64,000 nucleotides of DNA, from the NCBI RefSeq assembly GCF_900182785.1, contig NZ_FXTS01000003.1:310001-374000 (forward strand), in the 5' to 3' direction. Position numbers and translations under genes: made by a program. The number at the start of each line of letters is the position of its first letter. Position 1 is the first letter of the stretch. Under the pieces are notes generated by a model. The model was not told the origin of the DNA. It saw only the letters and a list, made by a program, of their open reading frames with translations, and did no database searches. This DNA is from Oceanospirillum linum (GTDB lineage: Bacteria > Pseudomonadota > Gammaproteobacteria > Pseudomonadales > Halomonadaceae). Below, in pieces: positions 61,106-64,000 of the stretch.

Positions 61106-62164
61106 GTGGATCTATCGGTTACCCCTAATGATGCGGACCAGGTGGCTGCAGCTATTCTAAGCTGGTACGACCAGCACGGCCGTAAAAGCCTGCCCTGGCA
61201 ACAAAATCGCACGGCTTATAAAGTCTGGCTCTCTGAAGTGATGCTGCAGCAGACGCAGGTCAATACAGTGATCCCTTATTTTGAAAACTTTATCACCCGC
61301 TTCCCGGACGTGCAGACACTGGCGGCAGCAGGAATTGATGAAGTGCTGCATCTCTGGACCGGGCTTGGCTATTACGCCCGCGCACGTAACCTGCATAAAT
61401 GTGCACAAGTCGTCACGGACAAATATAAGGGCGAATTCCCTGAAGACCCGGAGCTTCTGGAAGCACTGCCCGGTATTGGCCGCTCAACAGCTGCAGCCAT
61501 TGCAGCTCAGGCTTACAACAAGCGCGCTGCAATTTTAGACGGTAATGTAAAACGCTTTCTGGCTCGCCTGCACTGCGTGCCTGGCTGGCCAGGGCAAGGC
61601 AATACACTAAAAGCGCTCTGGAGACTGGCAGAACACTATACGCCTCAGCAACGCTGCCAGGCTTATACCCAGGCCGTTATGGATATAGGTGCGCTGGTCT
61701 GTACCCGCCGCAACCCTAAGTGTGATCAATGCCCGGCCGAACGTTGGTGTGCCGCCAGGCTAACCGCCAGCCAACATGACTTCCCCCACTCAAAACCCAA
61801 GAAAACCAACCCGGTTCGGCAGAGCACGCTTTATATGCTATATGTCCCGAACTCAGGCTATCTTCTGCTGCAGCGACCACCGACAGGAATATGGGGTGGG
61901 CTTTGGAGTCTGCCCGATGCTAAAGAGATAAAAAACCTGCTGGGACAGCTACCGGAAACAGAAGAAAAACAACATCTGGAGCATAAGTTTTCTCACTTCA
62001 CATTGCAGGCAGAGATCCATCTATGCACACTGAATACTCAACAAAATAAGCCGTTGTCCCTGAATATCAGAGAGCAGGGACAACGTTGGTACAACCCAGA
62101 GCAACCGGATAATATTGGTCTACCGGGCCCGATACATAAGCTACTACATGCCCTGCGAACCTGA
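61106..62164 (+). CDS. mutY: Adenine DNA glycosylase MutY
   Basis: Base-excision enzyme removing adenine opposite 8-oxoguanine. 352 residues: catalytic Glu44 in WLSEVMLQQTQV, helix-hairpin-helix LLEALPGIGRSTAAAIAAQA, catalytic Asp145 in AILDGNVKRFLARL, iron-sulfur cysteines in CTRRNPKCDQCPAERWC (C-x6-C-x2-C-x5-C), and a C-terminal NUDIX-like 8-oxoG-recognition domain from about 230. GTG start; AGGT upstream. Followed by yggX as in E. coli. Confidence 0.95.
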   Translation: MDLSVTPNDADQVAAAILSWYDQHGRKSLPWQQNRTAYKVWLSEVMLQQTQVNTVIPYFENFITRFPDVQTLAAAGIDEVLHLWTGLGYYARARNLHKCAQVVTDKYKGEFPEDPELLEALPGIGRSTAAAIAAQAYNKRAAILDGNVKRFLARLHCVPGWPGQGNTLKALWRLAEHYTPQQRCQAYTQAVMDIGALVCTRRNPKCDQCPAERWCAARLTASQHDFPHSKPKKTNPVRQSTLYMLYVPNSGYLLLQRPPTGIWGGLWSLPDAKEIKNLLGQLPETEEKQHLEHKFSHFTLQAEIHLCTLNTQQNKPLSLNIREQGQRWYNPEQPDNIGLPGPIHKLLHALRT

Positions 62165-62213
62165 ACGATCGCGCTATGGCAAAAACATCCAATCACAGAA
62201 CAAAGAGAACACT

Positions 62214-62489
62214 ATGAGTCAGATGATTTTCTGTAAAAAATATCAGAAAGACCTTGAAGCCCTGACTATTCCGCCTTTTCCGGGAAAAAAGGGTCAGGAA
62301 ATTGTTGAAACCGTATCAAAACAGGCCTGGCAGGAGTGGCTGAAGTACCAGACCATGCTGATTAACGAAAAACATCTTAATATGATGAGCCCGGAAGCCA
62401 GAGAGTTCCTGAGTATTGAAATGGACAAATTCTTTAATAACTCCAAAGATCTTGAACCTGTTGCCGGATATGTACCCCCAGAAAGCTAA
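62214..62489 (+). CDS. yggX: Fe(II)-trafficking/oxidative damage protection protein YggX
   Basis: 91-residue small protein (E. coli 91). Conserved Cys7 in MIFCKKYQKDLEALTIPPFP, WQEWLKYQTMLINEKHLNMM and EMDKFFNN. It protects iron-sulfur enzymes against oxidative damage. ATG at 62214 has an AGAGAA ribosome-binding site; the open frame extends upstream through mutY sequence and is rejected. Cotranscribed with mutY. Confidence 0.95.
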   Translation: MSQMIFCKKYQKDLEALTIPPFPGKKGQEIVETVSKQAWQEWLKYQTMLINEKHLNMMSPEAREFLSIEMDKFFNNSKDLEPVAGYVPPES

Positions 62490-62575
62490 AAGGCCATTAA
62501 GCGACTGTATTTTTTTAACTTTTCTTGAAAAAACAGTTGACGAAAAAAAGGCTTTCCTGTTTAATACGCCTCGTT

Positions 62576-62651
62576 GGCCGGATAGCTCAGTTGGTAGAGC
62601 AGAGGATTGAAAATCCTCGTGTCGGCGGTTCGATTCCGTCTCCGGCCACCA
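62576..62651 (+). tRNA. tRNA-Phe (GAA), copy 1
   Basis: 76 nt with encoded CCA. Acceptor GGCCGGA/TCCGGCC, anticodon loop TTGAAAA between GAGGA-type stems, T arm GGTTCGATTCC. First tRNA of the cassette. Confidence 0.97.
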
Positions 62652-62660
62652 CTCTTTTGC

Positions 62661-62735
62661 TGGGGTATAGCCAAGCGGTAAGGCACCGGTTTTTGGTATC
62701 GGCACTCCCAGGTTCGAATCCTGGTACCCCAGCCA
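62661..62735 (+). tRNA. tRNA-Gln (TTG), copy 1
   Basis: 75 nt with encoded CCA. Acceptor TGGGGTA/TACCCCA, anticodon loop TTTTGGT, T arm GGTTCGAATCC. Confidence 0.97.
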
Positions 62736-62771
62736 TATTTGCTTCAAAGCTGCTTTTTTTTGCAAAGCATT

Positions 62772-62847
<76 letters not shown>

Positions 62848-62916
62848 TTTCAGCAAATCTTATTTACTCATAAGCTGATAACTTCATTTGAAGCATGGAC
62901 TTCATAGTCCACTTGT

Positions 62917-62992
62917 GGCCGGATAGCTCAGTTGGTAGAGCAGAGGATTGAAAATCCTCGTGTCGGCGGTTCGATTCCGTCTCCGGCCACCA
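62917..62992 (+). tRNA. tRNA-Phe (GAA), copy 2
   Basis: Identical to the copy at 62576-62651; encoded CCA. Confidence 0.97.
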
Positions 62993-63000
62993 CTATTTGC

Positions 63001-63075
63001 TGGGGTATAGCCAAGCGGTAAGGCACCGGTTTTTGGTATCGGCACTCCCAGGTTCGAATCCTGGTACCCCAGCCA
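63001..63075 (+). tRNA. tRNA-Gln (TTG), copy 2
   Basis: Identical to the copy at 62661-62735; encoded CCA. Confidence 0.97.
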
Positions 63076-63109
63076 TATTTTCTTCAAAGCTGCTTTTTTG
63101 CAAAGCATT

Positions 63110-63185
<76 letters not shown>

Positions 63186-63387
63186 TCTCTTCAGTCTACA
63201 TTTCTCAATATTCCAGCCTGAATCAAAAGCATGCATCTGTGTCGACTTCAATTCTGAGACTCCATAACCGGACTCAAAGCCAGCAATGATACTCCGTCCT
63301 GTTTTCGCATTGTTCCGCGCTTAGCTTTCTTAACTTCCAAAGCACTCCTCTGTCAGAACGCGCCACCTAAAGCACAAAACCCGGGCA

Positions 63388-63424
63388 TAAAAAAGCCCAA
63401 CACGATGATAAGTCATGCCGGGCT
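63388..63424 (-). terminator. Terminator of the motB-like gene
   Basis: On the minus strand AGCCCGGCA pairs with TGTTGGGCT (two G-T pairs) followed by TTTTT. It lies 50 bp after the stop. The remaining 200 bp up to the last tRNA show no gene. Confidence 0.75.
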
Positions 63425-63474
63425 CTCTCAAGCCAAAACAGCTCTACTTAACAGAGAAAATAAGGCAATGACCG

Positions 63475-64000
63475 TCAGAAGACCTCACCAGGGGTCAACT
63501 CAAACACTCGCTCTTCAATTTCTAAGTTGATCTCGCTCCCCTGAGCCTTCGCCTCTTCATTCTGCTCCTCAAGGAAGCTGATAGCACCGTTTTCCTCATT
63601 GGCACCCTGATCGACAACAATCTCAACCCGGCGATTTTTTGCCCGACTCTCCCGGTTATCATTCGCCACCAAAGGCTTGGTATCCGCAAAGCCAATGACT
63701 TTCATTCGGGAAGATTCCACCAGGCCATCCAGCTCTAACTCAAATGCTACAGAAGATGCCCGGGCAGAAGACAGATCCCAGTTCGAACGAAAACGATCCG
63801 TATTGATCGGAATATCATCTGTATGACCTTCAATTGTGATTTTACCCGGCGTAGCGGCAAGTGCCTGTCTGATCTTATCCATGACCAACTCAAACTGCTC
63901 TGAAAGCACCGCGCTACCCGGTGAAAAAGAGCCCTTTTCCTCCACGCGGATAATAATATTCCGCTTACGGGATTCAACCTGAATTTTACCTTCTTCGATC
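63475..64000 (-). CDS. MotB-family flagellar stator protein, C-terminal part
   Basis: Runs off the right edge; 175 C-terminal codons are visible. It is an OmpA/MotB peptidoglycan-binding domain: GSFSPGSAVLSEQF, KITIEGHTDDIPINTDRFRS, NWDLSSARASSVAFEL, and NRRVEIVV. The domain anchors MotA-MotB stators to the cell wall so the ion-driven motor can work; the pore-forming helix is outside the window. A tail of about 45 acidic residues follows the domain. MotB, PomB or MotD cannot be separated with this fragment. The in-frame GTG at 63945 is an internal valine, not a start. Confidence 0.88.
   Translation of the reverse strand, partial: IEEGKIQVESRKRNIIIRVEEKGSFSPGSAVLSEQFELVMDKIRQALAATPGKITIEGHTDDIPINTDRFRSNWDLSSARASSVAFELELDGLVESSRMKVIGFADTKPLVANDNRESRAKNRRVEIVVDQGANEENGAISFLEEQNEEAKAQGSEINLEIEERVFELTPGEVF

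Overview
The window looks like chromosome from a free-living, motile gammaproteobacterium of the Oceanospirillales (Oceanospirillaceae-like). This placement is inferred. It rests on gene order shared with Pseudomonas (pyrR-pyrB-pyrC', ruvX-algH-tonB-gshB) and with E. coli (ygfB-pepP-ubiH-ubiI opposite zapA-6S RNA-fthC; yibN-grxC-secB opposite gpmI-envC-yibQ), on TRAP transport with DctBD, and on an ECF/ChrR stress module. No phage, integrase, transposase or CRISPR array was found.

Layout. 1-5.3 kb: start of a TRAP solute-binding gene (dctP), divergent from a pdhR-dctB-dctD regulatory operon; the region between them holds two perfect PdhR-type operators. 5.4-11.8 kb: accessory and housekeeping genes (renalase-like oxidoreductase, YdjM, DUF2971, thioesterase, rlmI) and an unrecognised AT-rich gene. 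11.8-18.3 kb: ubiquinone hydroxylases, pepP and ygfB, divergent from a ZapB-like gene, zapA, 6S RNA and fthC. 18.3-27.7 kb: two c-di-GMP enzymes flank ilvA, rpiA and a fumarylacetoacetase-family gene; a 30-codon membrane ORF with its own terminator lies beside ilvA. 27.7-35.2 kb: an rpoE-chrR pair faces a six-gene operon (FAD oxidoreductase, DUF1365, cyclopropane synthase, secreted protein, SDR, NTF2-like). Matching ECF-type promoters precede both units. 35.3-43.9 kb: cheV, the pyr cluster with a catalytically degenerate dihydroorotase, ruvX, algH, tonB, gshB, rsmE and secB.

44-62.5 kb: grxC and yibN face gpmI-envC-ctpA-yibQ; then yjaG, a membrane protein, the ydbH-ynbE-ydbL envelope lipid-transport operon, and hisB-hisH-hisF. 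The position between hisH and hisF where hisA normally sits instead holds two large three-way-junction palindromes in inverted orientation. panZ, an AsmA-family gene, mutY and yggX follow. 62.5-64 kb: a tandemly duplicated tRNA-Phe/Gln/Thr cassette and the 3' end of a MotB-family gene.

Most genes are core metabolism or envelope maintenance. The parts most worth a second look are the PdhR operator pair, the ECF promoter pair, the missing hisA with its structured repeats, the small ORF at 22.2 kb and the orphan gene at 10.3 kb.
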